Notes under the pieces: generated by a model
What the model was told of the DNA's origin: nothing
Databases searched by the model: none
Seen by the model: the letters and a program-made list of their open reading frames with translations, nothing else
DNA from: Syncephalis plumigaleata
Lineage: Eukaryota > Zoopagomycota > Zoopagomycetes > Zoopagales > Piptocephalidaceae
Length of the DNA: 64,000 nt
Assembly (NCBI GenBank): GCA_025201365.1
Contig: JAIXMF010000001.1
Span: forward strand, 2,542,001 to 2,606,000
Direction: 5' to 3'
Shown: piece by piece, positions 1 through 11,933 of the stretch
Layout of the letters: each line of letters begins with the position of its first letter
Numbering within the stretch: position 1 is the first letter of the stretch
Made by a program: the position numbers and the translations under genes

Positions 1-3000
1 AGGTGACGGCCAAGACAACCCGCCAGTCTGCCGCATTGCAGACATCCGATGCCTCCACTGGTAGATTGGAGGATGGCACGCCAGTTCCATCGGCTATCCC
101 GTTGACTATGGCCACCTCATCGTCGCGTTCTATCGATGAAGCAGAAGAAGAGGACGAGATGGGCGATGAAGAAGGTGAAATAGAGGCGATGTACGGACAA
201 CGATCATAGAGGAAAGGCAGCGATCTATGAGTGCTACGGCAGTCACGAGTACTACGACAACAATGGTAGAACAAGATAATCCGATCAAACCATGGCAACT
301 TCAATGGTAGCATCCTCTAACTATCCAGGTAAGTTATATTAGTTTGATATACGTGTATATTAATGTCCCTTTATTTGTATAGATACAAGTAATTATTCGC
401 TATTACCCTATCCAGATGATATGGATACCGATGATGGTGGTGGTGAAGATGAGGAGAAGAAGACGAAGAAGGTCTCCTATTGAGTACAGGTGGACATCGT
501 GCAAGCAACTCGCGATTAACCGCACGATGGACGGAGGGTGATCGATTAACGGCGCTCAAAGCGTATCAGCAGCATGGACGTGATTTCGAGGCAGTAGCAC
601 GAATAGTAGGCACGAAAACGGAAGGACAATGCCGTAACTACTATCATAACTATCGACGTAAGCATGGTGTAGCAGCATCTGAAGGTTACGCCTTGCTCAA
701 ACGAGCAGGTAAAGTGCCCGGTGTAATATATGATGATGAGATATAATTGCTGATCAAATGATGCAAGAAGAGATGGAAGACGACGAGTTGAAACAATTAA
801 CGAACAAGGTAATTGATGTGTATTAACAAATAGAATAGAATGATGAACTAACTAAACAATATTCTATAGACGAGGGATTAGGTCATTTATTGGGAGATGA
901 TATGGAAGAATCCGAGATGCTACTACCGTTGAATGGCGACGACCTTGATGATCCTAATAGTGTCGAGGCAAGATTAGCAGCAGTTGCCGAGATTGCTCAA
1001 CAGCAACAACAAAGTAAAGGTACCAGCAATGCTGTCACGACATCTCGTAAACCACAGAGTAGAGCAAGATTCCATAGAAAATCATCTACTCCTACCGCAA
1101 CTACTGCCATTGCAACTAATACAACTACTGGCAATGATGGTATGGACCTATTACCCGATACAAATCATCCTCGAAGCAATAGTTATCAACGTGGTAGAGG
1201 ACGTGGCCGTGGTGCTAGTAGTAGTAGTAGTATCAACAGCAATGTCGTTAGTAATAGCAGCAGTAGTAGCAATAACAATGGTGGACGTCGTGCTTCTGTA
1301 ACACCACTTCAAGTGGCTAATCGACTACGACATAGTGGCATATCATCGGCTGCCTCTGAAGTGTTGGCTGAAATATCACCTGATATACTACCAGAGATGA
1401 TGTCAGGTTATTATGAACGGGAAGTGGTACGCTCACCATCTAAGGAACGAACATTCATCATCATCATTATTATTACGCAATGACAACAATGACGATAATG
1501 CTAATAATGATTATGACTATTCGAATCCCATTGAAGCATCCAATACAAATATCATACCAACCCCATCCTCGCCACCTGCTCATGATCCTATGGCAGCATT
1601 GGCAGCAGTAGCGGCAGCTCGTAGTCTTATGGAGGATACACCATTGGCATCAGTAGTAGCGGCAGCAGCTGCAGCAGCAGCATCGACATCATCGACATCA
1701 TCTACTACGAATACACATGGTGTACCTAGTAGTGACAAGCCACGATCTGTAAAAAGAGGTCGTCCCTCGGAAGACATGTCACACATGGGAGATCGATCAT
1801 CTGATGGAGTTGTAGCAGGCAACATTACAGCACATAAAAGCCCCATTTATGATCAACAGCCACAGCCACAGCCACAGCAACAGCAACAACAGCAATCTCC
1901 CATTACTAATTCCGCTACATTAATGGATGATATGGCAGGAGCACAAGTATTGGCACAATTAGCAGTATCATTACAGCAACAACAACAGAAACCACAATCT
2001 ACCTCTCAACCCATTGATTCTACACCTGCCACTACCACTACCACTGCTACTACTAGTGCTACTACTACTACTAATGATACACAACCACAAGTTACGGGTA
2101 ATCGTAAGAAACGTCGAGTCCGTGTACCAAATCCTTTAAATACATCGGGTAATGCCGTATCTAGTGGTCAGCCCTCATTACCTGGATCGGAAATGAGCCC
2201 AGTATCATCTACTACTAGTAGTGGCAATAGAAAACCTACCTATTCCTCATACTGGTCGGTAGCGGAGAAGAGTAATTTCATGCAATTATTAATGGTATAC
2301 GGTCGAGATTTCGCTAGTATCTCACAAGCATTAAAGACAAAGACCATCATTCAAGTGCGTAATTACTATCAAAGCCATGCGGAACAATTGGATCTAGAAA
2401 GTATTACGGCACAAAGTGGTAATCAGTCAGCATCAGCATCATCATCATCGCTCGCCAATAATGCAACAACTACTGCAACATCACATAAACAATCGAATGC
2501 ACCTGTTGTAAATAAGGAACGCGATACAATGAAAGCGATGATGTCACGAGAAACAGATATGTCACATCCTCCTCCTCCTCCTCCTCATCATCATCATCAT
2601 CATCCTCATCATGTAGCATCATCAATGGTACAGAGTCCTGATCTTCCAGTGAGTGCACTCATCGGTCCACGTCCAGGTTATTTCTCAGTAAATACTACAA
2701 CTAGTAGTAGCAATAGTGGTAATAGTAATAATGTCAATCATCATTATATACCATCCAATGAAGCAATGACTACTACTACTGCTACTGCTATTGCTGCTAC
2801 TAGACCATCATCACCTCCACCATCAAGAAGTATTTCTAGTATTAACGCCCTACTTAATAATGAAGAACCACCTATTGATCCACTGTTAGGAGATGATGAT
2901 GATGACAATGATAGATTAGTTAATAATCGACATTATATTACTAATAGTAATAGTAGTACCACTGCTACTCGTAATATTCCATCATCTACCTCAATGATGA

Positions 3001-3845
3001 CTACGAATACTGCTGCACCTCCAATGGCTCATTATACAAATACGACAAGTCATCATCACACGATAACTAATAATAGTAATCCTGTTACGAATACACCTGG
3101 TAATACTGCGTATTTATCACATCAACAATATCAACAATATCAGCAGTATCAGCATCAACAGCATCAGCAGCAACATCATCGTTCAATGTCATCAACAATG
3201 GTAGCTCCACCTACACCACAACCCTCCTTGGCTGGTTATCATGCATATCATGGATCTACGGTTATGCCACCACACTCACCTGCTCATCCACATCATAATC
3301 ATCCACATCATATGAATCAAGCAATGGCAACATCGTATAACCCTAATAATCCTACTAACAATCCAAATACTAATCATCCATTACATTATACGACATCATC
3401 CATGTACCCTCCTCCTCCTTCCCCTTCCTCTTCTTCTACGCAACCCTATCCTACATCGATGGCACATCCACCACATACTCCTACTGCAGCTTATTATTAT
3501 AGTACATCAATGGGTACTGCACAACATACAACACATGGTAGTGCTAGTGGTGCTGCTGGTGGTAATGGCTATCTAGCATCACCATCTCATCGATTAAGTA
3601 TGAGTGGTGGTAGTGGTGCAGCAGCTGCTGCCACACCCTCTCCACATTTATCACATCCAATGTACGCCAATATGAATTCACCCTCGCTTCCTACAATTCA
3701 TCATGCTAATCCATCTATGAATCATCCACATGCACCATCATCGATGCTTAGAGCACCACCACCACCACCACCTACTACGAATACGAATACAAATACGACA
3801 CCAGGTTATCATCCTCATCCACATTCTCATTCTCATCCATATTAA
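1..3845 (+). CDS. SNT1: Two-SANT-domain co-repressor protein, Snt1/NCoR-like (5' partial)
   Basis: This is probably a scaffold subunit of a histone deacetylase complex (Set3C/NCoR type) acting in the nucleus. Two SANT domains are visible. The first (about 515-670) contains ARWTEGDRLTALKAYQQHG and ends in TKTEGQCRNYYHNYRRKHG. The second (about 2,250-2,400) contains SYWSVAEKSNFMQLLMVYGRD and TKTIIQVRNYYQSHAEQL. The spacing and the TKTxxQ(C/V)RNYY signature are typical of Snt1/NCoR/CoREST SANT domains. The rest is low complexity: acidic at the start, an RGRGRGRG run near 1,195, then Q-, T/N-, H- and P-rich stretches to a His/Pro-rich end. Introns are visible at about 331-383 and 811-870. The true start lies off the window. 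The frame is lost by one base near 205, 312, 480, 745, across the second intron, and again near 1,450; see the finding on single-base deficits. It converges on the eRF3 gene. Confidence 0.75.
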
Positions 3846-3980
3846 GTTGTTTGCATTCATATGTTATAGCTGTAAAATAAAAAAGTATTACTATCTGTAT
3901 ACAAGTGTTAATGATATATAGACATATTTCTATCTATTCAAGAAAATAACATCTTAATGATGATGATGATGGTTTATTAT

Positions 3981-6371
3981 TTACTCAATGTCCAGCAACT
4001 TGGTTACTTTACCAATAGCCACCGTTTTACCTAATGACAGCATGTCATTAATCAATTAATCATTAATCAGTTAAAGAGAAAGAGGAGGGAAACTTACCTT
4101 CATCACGAAGTGTGAATCGACCTAATTGTGGATAATCCTCAAAGGTTTCCACACAAATGGGCACGTTCGTTTCAATACGAACAATCGCCTTCTGTCCCTT
4201 CTTAATATAAGGTGGTGGTCGCTTTGATATACGATTTGTCTTTTTATCAACCAGATGCAATAGACCCTGTTATTAATAAAGTATTAGTATTTGTTACTTG
4301 TACAGATATACAATGTGAATGATATTGATTACTTACACTTAGAGTGATTTCCTCGACAACAGAATGAATATGCATTACTGCACTATAACCTGCGCAAATG
4401 ATATTTTTATGATCTAGAATGGCTAATTGTGCCTCAAATCGTTGTACAGCATGTGCTGGTTGTTTAGATGAACATAGAATGGATCCAATAGCGATATCCT
4501 ATTATTATTATTATTACAGTTATTATACAGTAGTATACTCGTTTATTCATCGACTTACCTCTTCTTCAACACCGCGTATACGTAAACGAACATTATCACC
4601 TGATACGGCAGCTTCTACCTCATCCTCTTCTATATGAATGCTCGTAATCTCTACTGATTTCTGTATAATGAGAGATATCAATCAATATTAATTATCAAAT
4701 GGATACTGCTATTGCTGTTGCTATTGCTACATTACCTTGCCTGGCATGATGACAGCGCGTTTACCCTTCTTGACATGACCTGATTCAATCTTGCCAGCAA
4801 TGGTGGTACCCATTTCCTAATTGCATATATAACAAGTATTAGACATGAATGAATTCATAGTGTTTTGAAAGTAACCCTACCTTTGATTTATCCGTAATTG
4901 GCATCATAAGTGGTGCATTCATTTTACGCTCCAACATTTGCATATTGTCAAGGTATTGCAAAAGAGAAGGACCCCTAACGGTAGATGTAACATTAAGAAG
5001 GTAAATAACATACAATGTGATACACTATTCATAAAAATAGATACTTACTCATACCACGAGCATACATCTTTACTAAGTGGATCCTTTAGATTGGCACCAC
5101 TAAAGCCGGAGATAGGCATAAAAGTGATATCTAATGGAAAGAGAGAGAGAGAGCAATAATCATTTAACATTTTATATTATATTATACATACTTTGTATAA
5201 CTTGTTACCTGTCTTTGGATTGTAACCGGTACCCTTAAGGAAAGGAGTCAACTTGGAGACACATTCATCATAACTAATGATTACGTCGATAATATGTTAA
5301 TATGCTTATGTTAGATCGAGTAACTATATTAATAGTAACTTACCGCTCCTTGGACCATTGTACAGTTGGATCATCCATCTTATTAATCACTACGACAATT
5401 TTATTGACACCATTCGTCTTGGCTAATACAGCATGCTCGCGTGTCTGACCACCACGTTCAAAGCCAGTCTCGAATTCACCCTTACGTGCCGAGATTACCT
5501 AATAATAATAATAATAATAATAATATCAAATGATTACTAATATTAATATCATGATAGTTAGACGATCTTTACTATTCTACATACGAGAATGGCTAAATCT
5601 GCTTGTGATACACCACCAATCATACTGGGCACGTAGTTCTTATGGCCCGGAGCATCTAGAATGGTGTAGCGACGTTTATCGGTCTCAAAGAAGGCTCGAC
5701 CGCACTCGACAGTCTTGCCCTTGTTACGCTCTTCGGCGCCCGTATCAAGAGCCCAAGACAAGTACCAGGACTCGCGATTAAGTTCACGGGCTTCCTTCTC
5801 GTATTTCTCCATAGTACGCTTATCGACCATACCAGTGAGGAAAAGGATATTACCACCCATCGTTGATTTACCAGCATCTAATGGATCAATGTAAGAATGT
5901 AATCGTAAACTACTACAATCATCACTTACCAACATGACCAATAAATACAATGTTGATATGTTCCTTGAACATCTCGCCTGAGAACTCATCGTTATCATCC
6001 TCCTCTACTGCCGGTGCTGGTGTAGGTTCTGGCGCCTGCTTAGGAGTTTCAGCTTTAACTGCTGGAGTGACTGGAGTGACTGGAGCTGCTGGTGCCGCAT
6101 CAGTTGTGTTGGGCAGTGGCGTAATTGGCGTGGGAGCTGGTGTCGCGGTAGATGGAGGAGAGGCAGCTATAGTGATCATATATATTTTGTTAGTACAAAT
6201 AGTCTATCGATAATGGTGTTATAGCAAGATCATACCTGCAGGTTCATCTTGTTTCATCCAGCTTGGTACGAATGAGACTGCATTGGCATTAGGCACGAAT
6301 GAAGTCGCATTAATATTCAGCTTGGTCTTTAGCTGTTCAGTTAGATTTTGTGCTTCGTCGTTACCGGACAT
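3981..6371 (-). CDS. SUP35: Eukaryotic peptide chain release factor GTP-binding subunit eRF3 (Sup35/GSPT1)
   Basis: eRF3 is the translational GTPase that acts with eRF1 at stop codons. About 11 exons read in frame. The N-terminus has the overlapping pair of poly(A)-binding-protein (PAM2) motifs known from human GSPT1: LNINATSFVPNA followed by NAVSFVPSW. A short Pro/Ala/Thr-rich linker follows instead of a Q/N-rich prion domain. GTPase motifs are visible: G1 GHVDAGKST split over an intron, G3 DAPGHKNYVPSMIGG, and G4 NKMDD. The C-terminal beta-barrel domains include ERKMNAPLMMPITDKSKEMG and GSILCSSKQPAHAVQRFEAQ, typical of eRF3 rather than EF-1A or HBS1. The last exon ends KVTKLLDIE. No frame breaks were seen. 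The start at 6,371 gives the expected PAM2-bearing N-terminus. Confidence 0.93.
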
Positions 6372-7606
6372 GGTCGTGTAATCAAAGAGAAAGAGATCAA
6401 AAAAGGGTAAAGAAAGAGAGAAATACTCACAAGTAGCGCAATTGACTATAGAACGCTATAACTAGTATCCAGAATCGTGCTACTATGGCCGTACTTGTTT
6501 ATAGAGCCACGTATAGTATAAGAAAGCTGCCACGACAAAACCAAGTGAAGCGAAAGAGGAGACGGTTAGACGACGAATATTAACATCGACAGAGAGCACT
6601 TTGTTCGTTCACGTCTTTTCATTATGATGGAAAAAATCATAATTCATATTAGATCGAATCCGCTCAAGTCGAGTCAATTTCAACAATTTAGTTGTAATAA
6701 TGAAGGCAAGACCAAATGACATTGAACTAAAATCATTTTACGGGTCTTCTACTACCATCGTCTACCACAAGCACTCGTATTTATGGCTACTTTTATTACT
6801 GTTTCATTTGTTTATATCTTGATTTCATCAAACTAATGTTAATATTACATCGATGATAATGGAATGGAATGATTATGCAAATGTTATTGTCATCATCGTG
6901 GTATGGATTAATTTACATTCAACTATACTCATACACATAATGTTTAATACAATCATTTCAATAGAATTTGACTAGTCATGATGGTTGTAACAGGTATACT
7001 CGTCATCATTGATGAAGTATTCTGAAATGATGACGATGTGTAGATTCAGACAATTGACAGACCATGCGGTTACACGACATGACAGGCATTCATTCATGCA
7101 TCTAATTGGTGCTAATCTGCTCTGTATACTACCTACAAGCAATGAATTGACAATGCAGTCATACCAATATCCACTACTGATTTGCATAATGCTGTTGGAA
7201 CAGTATTACCCTATCATTCAGATAGCAAATCTACTGGTCAATATCCACATGGATGGCATGGTAGACGTGCAGTCCGATAGATGTTCCATCATTCCGAGTA
7301 CAATCCATGTACAGAGGAGAGTATCGTATGGAGATAGTCTGACTGTGGTCTATGACCGTCTTATTATGCTCACTAGGAAGATCCGCCATCATCACTATCA
7401 TCTCGGCTATAAATCAAGCACATTTTGACACCCTCGACTTGCCATCTTCATACTCGCTCTTCTATTCTATTCTACTCTAGCTACTACTACTATCACTACT
7501 CGTATATACCACTGCCTTATATTATCGTTCTATTCTACTCTCACCACTTTCTGCTCTCGTTCTAGTCAGCTTATCTGTCTATCCATTCCACTAGGCCAAC
7601 ATCAAC
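6372..7606. other. Intergenic region; divergent promoters of eRF3 and the micro-exon gene
   Basis: This stretch lies between the eRF3 start and the micro-exon gene start. I see no supported gene. A 139-codon open frame on the plus strand (7,009-7,428) has no recognisable protein features. The distal part (about 7,430-7,600) is rich in CTATTCTACTCT-type pyrimidine runs, as often seen in fungal 5' leaders. Confidence 0.5.
7408..7414 (+). promoter_or_regulatory. Candidate TATA box of the micro-exon gene
   Basis: TATAAAT lies about 200 bp before the ATG at 7,607 and is followed by a pyrimidine-rich leader. Similar TATAAAT boxes precede GFA1 and the secreted-peptide gene at 26,344, also a few hundred bases before the start codon, suggesting strongly expressed genes. 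Confidence 0.45.
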
Positions 7607-10600
7607 ATGAAGTTCTCTGCCATTATCGCTATTGCCGTCGCCGTTGTCGCTGTCGCCAGTCTGGTCGCCGTTGAAGCCAAGCCCGCATTGGCCCGTCGTG
7701 GTATGTCACAGGAACAACAAGAACAATGATAGTAATGGACACTAACTGACTCATTAATAATTGCTCGATAGCTGGCAAGTCTACCATTTGACCACAATGT
7801 CCCGTGTATTAACCATGCTGTAACACTATTTGTACATTTATTCCGTCAATAGTTGGTATGTTGTCAGTGTAATAATGATCCGATTCGATGTGCTAACTGT
7901 ATTATAATCATGCTCAATCCTCATATATATGTGTGTGTGTGTCTATTCCGATAGTCGAACGTAGGTTTGCCAATAAATAAATAAACCACCTGACATGCTA
8001 CTAATCATACTGCCATATCGACACGGTACATGGATCAATAGGCCGTAAGTAGTAGTCATGTCATGCTGACCATACCATTCAATGAGCTAACACCATACAA
8101 ATGGAATTATTCCACAAATAGGTGGTACGTATGACTACTATGGCCATGTCGATTGATGTACTAATCGTAGTCTATTGTTTCATTGTTCATTGATGATTGC
8201 CGATAGCTCGTAAGTTCATGTATATTAAATGGTTGTTTTGAGGTGCTAATCATATTGTAATGTTTATTTTAGCTGTCGAAGCAGACGTGAATGCTAGTAA
8301 GCTGTACCATTGACTGTAACGTGTATTGTGCTAATTGTAGTGTAAATCAATATCATGTGCGGCTACCATTTTCAAGAGGAAGTAAGTCACCATTCTGACT
8401 GCTGTTTACAGTATACTAACCTCACTATAACGCACGGTCTACCTATGTTCCTTATGATAGGGCGTAAGCTATTATTATGATTATAATTTATGAGTGTACT
8501 AATTACAACATGACATATAATTTACACATTTTTCTATACAATAGAAAGTAAGTTGCCATTCTGACTCTTATGAATGACGTACTAACAACGATGTAATTCA
8601 CGATTCATTTGTGATTAACAGAGTGTAAGTCAGCATTCTAATCGTAACATTTAACATGCTAAACATAATTTGGTACACAACTTGTCCATGGTTATACGCG
8701 ATAGGACGTAAGTCAACACTCTAGTCACAATAGATAATGCGCTGACGGTGATGTATGCCACACGATTTACACGTGATTACTTGTAATAGTCTGTAAGCTA
8801 GCACGCTAATCACAATACACATAATACGCTAATAACAATGTTGTACGCAATCCACGTATATTCACATGCAATAGTCTGTAAGTTAGTATCATTATTGCAA
8901 GATGTAGTACGCTAATGACAAATGGCACTCGGTCCACGCATGACTATGCATAACAGGATGTATGTTAGCATTCCAATCATAATATTAATGGTACTAAATG
9001 CAGTATGGTACACGGATTACGTACGTTTGTGCATAAACAGGAAGTAAGTTATTACTCTGGTTGTAATGAATGGATGTACTAATCACGCTATGCCATATGA
9101 TTCACATATATCTTTGCCTACACTAGCCTGTAAGTTATTATTTCTGACTGCAATGTATGCTTACTATTCACACTATGGCGTATAATCCACGTATGTTTGT
9201 ATACGATAGAGTGTAAGTTGACATTTCAATCGTAATATATGGCGTACTAACCACAGTATCGGCACGTAATCCACATATGTTTCCGTGTAACAGGATGTAA
9301 GTTGTCATTCTGACTGCAATGAATGGATGTACTAATTATGATATAACACATGCTCCATACATCTGCCTACACCAGTCTGTAAGTTGTCATTTTGATCGTA
9401 GTGAATGGTGTACTAATCACGCTATGCCATATGATTCATATATATTTTTGTTTATGATAGGGTGTAAGTAATTATTTTCACCATAATGAATGGATGTACT
9501 GATTATGATATGCCATATGATTTACATATATCTTTGCTTACACCAGTCTGTAAGTCGTCATTTTGACCGTAATGAATGAATGTACTAATCACGCTATGCC
9601 ATATGATCCACATACGCTCCTGTATGATAGGATGTAAGTCGTCATTTTGACCGTAATGAATGGATGCACTGATTATGATATGACACATGCTCCACGTATG
9701 CTCATGTATGATAGCATGTAAGTAATCATTTTTACTGCAATGAATAGATATACTAATAATACTGTGACACATGATCCACATATGCTCCTGTATGAAGGGT
9801 GTAAGTAATTATTTTGATTGTAGTGAATGATGTACTAATCACAACATGGCCCATGATCCACCTATGCTCCTGTATGATAGCTTGTAAGTAATTATTTTGA
9901 TTGTAGTGAATGAGTACTAATCACGCTATGCCATATGATTTACATATATCTTTGCCTACACCAGTCTGTAAGTTGTCATTTTGATCGTAGTGAATGGTGT
10001 ACTAATTACACTATGGCATATGATTCACGTATGCTCCTGTATGAAGGGTGTAAGTTGTCATTTTGATCGTAGTGAATGATGTACTAATCACAACATGACC
10101 CATGATTCACGTATGCTTCTGTATGATAGGGTGTAAGTTATCATTTTGACCGTAATGAATGAATATACTAATAATACTGTGGCACATGATCCACGTATGC
10201 TCATGTATGATAGCATGTAAGTAATCATTTTTACTGCAATGAATGGATATACTAATAATACTGTGGCACATGATCCACGTATGCTTCTGTATGATAGCAT
10301 GTAAGTTACCATTTTGACCGTAATGAATGGATATACTAATAATATTGTGGCACATGATTCATGCATGGTTGTGTATACCAGCCTGTAAGTTAATATCGCG
10401 ATGATGTCGTACGGTGTACTAACTACATTTTGGCACATGATCCACGTATGTTCGTGTATGATAGCATGTAAGTTGTCATTCTGACCATAATGAATGGATG
10501 TACTAATCACGGTACGGTACACAATCCATACATATTTTTGCATAACAGGGCGTAAGTGCACACTCCAATCGTCATTTACGCTATGCTAATCACAATACAA

Positions 10601-10634
10601 TCTATATTAATTGATTGAATAGCCACAAGGTTAA
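7607..10634 (+). CDS. Secreted peptide gene made of micro-exons, 26 of them consecutive single codons
   Basis: Exon 1 (7,607-7,700) encodes a signal peptide, MKFSAIIAIAVAVVAV then ASLVAVEA, followed by KPALARR. Further exons are 7,772-7,774; 7,853-7,855; 7,955-7,960; 8,042-8,044; 8,122-8,124; 8,207-8,209; 8,273-8,296 and 8,377-8,381, adding AVVERRAPVEADVNAKE. Then come 26 exons of exactly 3 nt (first 8,461-8,463, last 10,549-10,551), read in phase 0 as one codon each. They start G-K-S-D-S-S-D-E-P-S-D-S and are rich in Ser, Asp, Gly and His. The last coding exon (10,623-10,634) adds PQG and TAA. The lengths sum to 234 nt, giving 77 residues. Each junction shows AG, three bases, then GTAAGT (or GTAAGC/GTATGT), and nearly every intron has a (T/G)NCTAA(T/C)-like branch site. 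Intron 2 uses a GC donor. ARR and ERR are candidate Kex2-type cleavage sites. The exon 8/9 boundaries are the least certain, since an alternative donor exists at 8,287. Function is unknown; the peptide is presumably secreted. Confidence 0.72.
8382..10622 (+). repeat. Tandem array of about 27 related introns with a period near 84 bp
   Basis: Units are typically 81 bp of intron plus a 3-bp exon. Copies share the order GTAAGT, then a TCATTTTGACCGTAATGAA-like segment, GTACTAATCAC branch site, a CATATGATTCAC-like segment, and TATGATAG acceptor. Copies from about 9,300 to 10,550 are closely similar; those nearer the 5' end are more diverged. Donor, branch and acceptor sites are kept while the spacer drifts, arguing that splicing is under selection. 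Because the period is a multiple of three, long antisense open frames run through the array; these are shadows. Confidence 0.9.
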
Positions 10635-10993
10635 GCGGTAAGTAATAATCCAACAAACCATACTCATACTAATCCACTATGATTACAGGACAAGCCAAGG
10701 ACATCATCAAGTAGATATTATAGGTATTCAAGTCAAGAATGGATTGGTGCAAGCCCCTTTAGTGTTCATGTCATTCAAGTCATTATTCCTTGGTACAACA
10801 GCAACAAGTATATCTACAAGATCATTCAATCATTTATTGAATAAATATGTCGTATTCTGATCATTATAATTATTGTTAGCAATGCATTAATAACTTATTA
10901 TTGCAACTAATCAATCAATCGACATTCCGTTGGCTATGTAAAGCATCATGTAATATCCCAGTATCATATTCGTCTTTCTATTTATTCATTCAT
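10635..10993 (+). other. 3' untranslated region of the micro-exon gene
   Basis: The exon holding the stop codon ends at about 10,637 and is followed by one further intron (10,638-10,688, with a TACTAAT branch site). A terminal exon then carries AATAAA at 10,840-10,845. The stretch to 10,993 holds the converging end of the next gene and nothing else I can support. Confidence 0.55.
10840..10845 (+). terminator. Candidate polyadenylation signal of the micro-exon gene
   Basis: AATAAA lies in the last exon, about 150 bp downstream of the final acceptor at 10,688. Convergent with the minus-strand coiled-coil gene, whose stop is at 10,994. Confidence 0.45.
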
Positions 10994-11933
10994 TTATATG
11001 TCAAGCTTACGAATAAGATCGTCAAGCGCATTACGAATATCGCCCGCATCAGCATTCATTTTATCGTATATCGATTCACCTATTGCATCCGATTAGTTTA
11101 ACCGATCAAGTAGAGATGAGATCTTACTTACGCGGAATGATAGGTTTAACGTCTTCGTAAGCTGGTAATTCGGTATTCGCCGTGTTCTTGATGGTTTCCA
11201 CTCGTTGTTGAATGACACTTGCAATGTTACGATGAGCCTCGGCCAGCTGATGATGCACTTCAGCGAGACGACGATGAAGGAGCATTTTCCGCAGCAATAT
11301 ATGAACTTCCGACTCCATGGCGGCTCGTACTCGTTCAGATGCTCGTTCTCGACTGGCCCGTGCGTGTACACGCGCCCTGTGTCGTCCATCGCTACTTTCG
11401 CACACGTACTCTTCCATGTCTGTCATTTCGACCGTCATACTGCTATTGACTTGACTGCCATTGAGCAACTCGGATAAAGTAGTATTCGATATAGTCGCTT
11501 GTTCAGAACCTGTTATTGAAGTATCCCCCTCCTCTTTGTTACAAATAATAATAATATCTGACAAGTTCTTTGGTCACTTACGAGTATGCGACGTATGTAT
11601 ATCATCATCACCACCATCGTCATCATTGTTTGAGATCATTTCCACGTCACGACCGGTGTAACTGTATTCGTGTAGAAATAGCATTTCTTGATGGTTCGCC
11701 ACCAGTGTCCAACGGGAGCGTTCGATGGCAGCGGCTAATCGTGCATTACGACTTTGTTCTAGTTCAATATCGATACGTCGAATCCGATTATTCAGCATGT
11801 TTACCTGGCGTTGCAAGTATAGTACATTCTGCTGTAGAGCATTCTGCTTTGTTCTAAATTGTTCCTCAATAGCCTGTGCCCATGCAGGCAAGATAAAATC
11901 CGTAGTCGTTGGTAGCATCGCTATTGTAGACAT
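10994..11933 (-). CDS. Coiled-coil protein of unknown function
   Basis: Three exons (11,933 to about 11,577; 11,533-11,132; about 11,080-10,994) join in frame with normal GTAAGT donors. The N-terminal exon starts MSTIAMLPTTTDFILPAWAQ and continues into a likely coiled coil (EEQFRTKQNALQQNVLYLQ, then RRIDIELEQSRNARLAAAIE). After an acidic linker (NDDDGGDDD), the second exon has an Arg/Glu/His-rich helical stretch (RLAEVHHQLAEAHRNIASV). The third ends ALDDLIRKLDI. I do not recognise the family; no signal peptide or membrane segment is seen. It is divergent from UBA1 across about 670 bp. Confidence 0.65.

Noticed and set aside
7009-7428. 139-codon open frame upstream of the micro-exon gene
   Set aside because: No signal peptide, domain or codon pattern; it overlaps the promoter and TATA box of the next gene.
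8461-10551. Phase-1 reading of the single-codon exons
   Set aside because: It produces TGA at several junctions (for example exons 12/13, 15/16, 19/20 and 23/24), whereas phase 0 is open throughout and agrees with the paralogue.
9503-10561. Long minus-strand open frames across the intron array (up to 157 codons, HYGQNDN-like repeats)
   Set aside because: They arise because the repeat period is a multiple of three and simply read the array backwards; splice signals and the paralogue show that the plus strand is the sense strand.
8382-10622. CRISPR array or ordinary minisatellite
   Set aside because: Units diverge freely except at donor, branch and acceptor positions, there are no unique spacers of constant length between exact repeats, and the host is a eukaryote.
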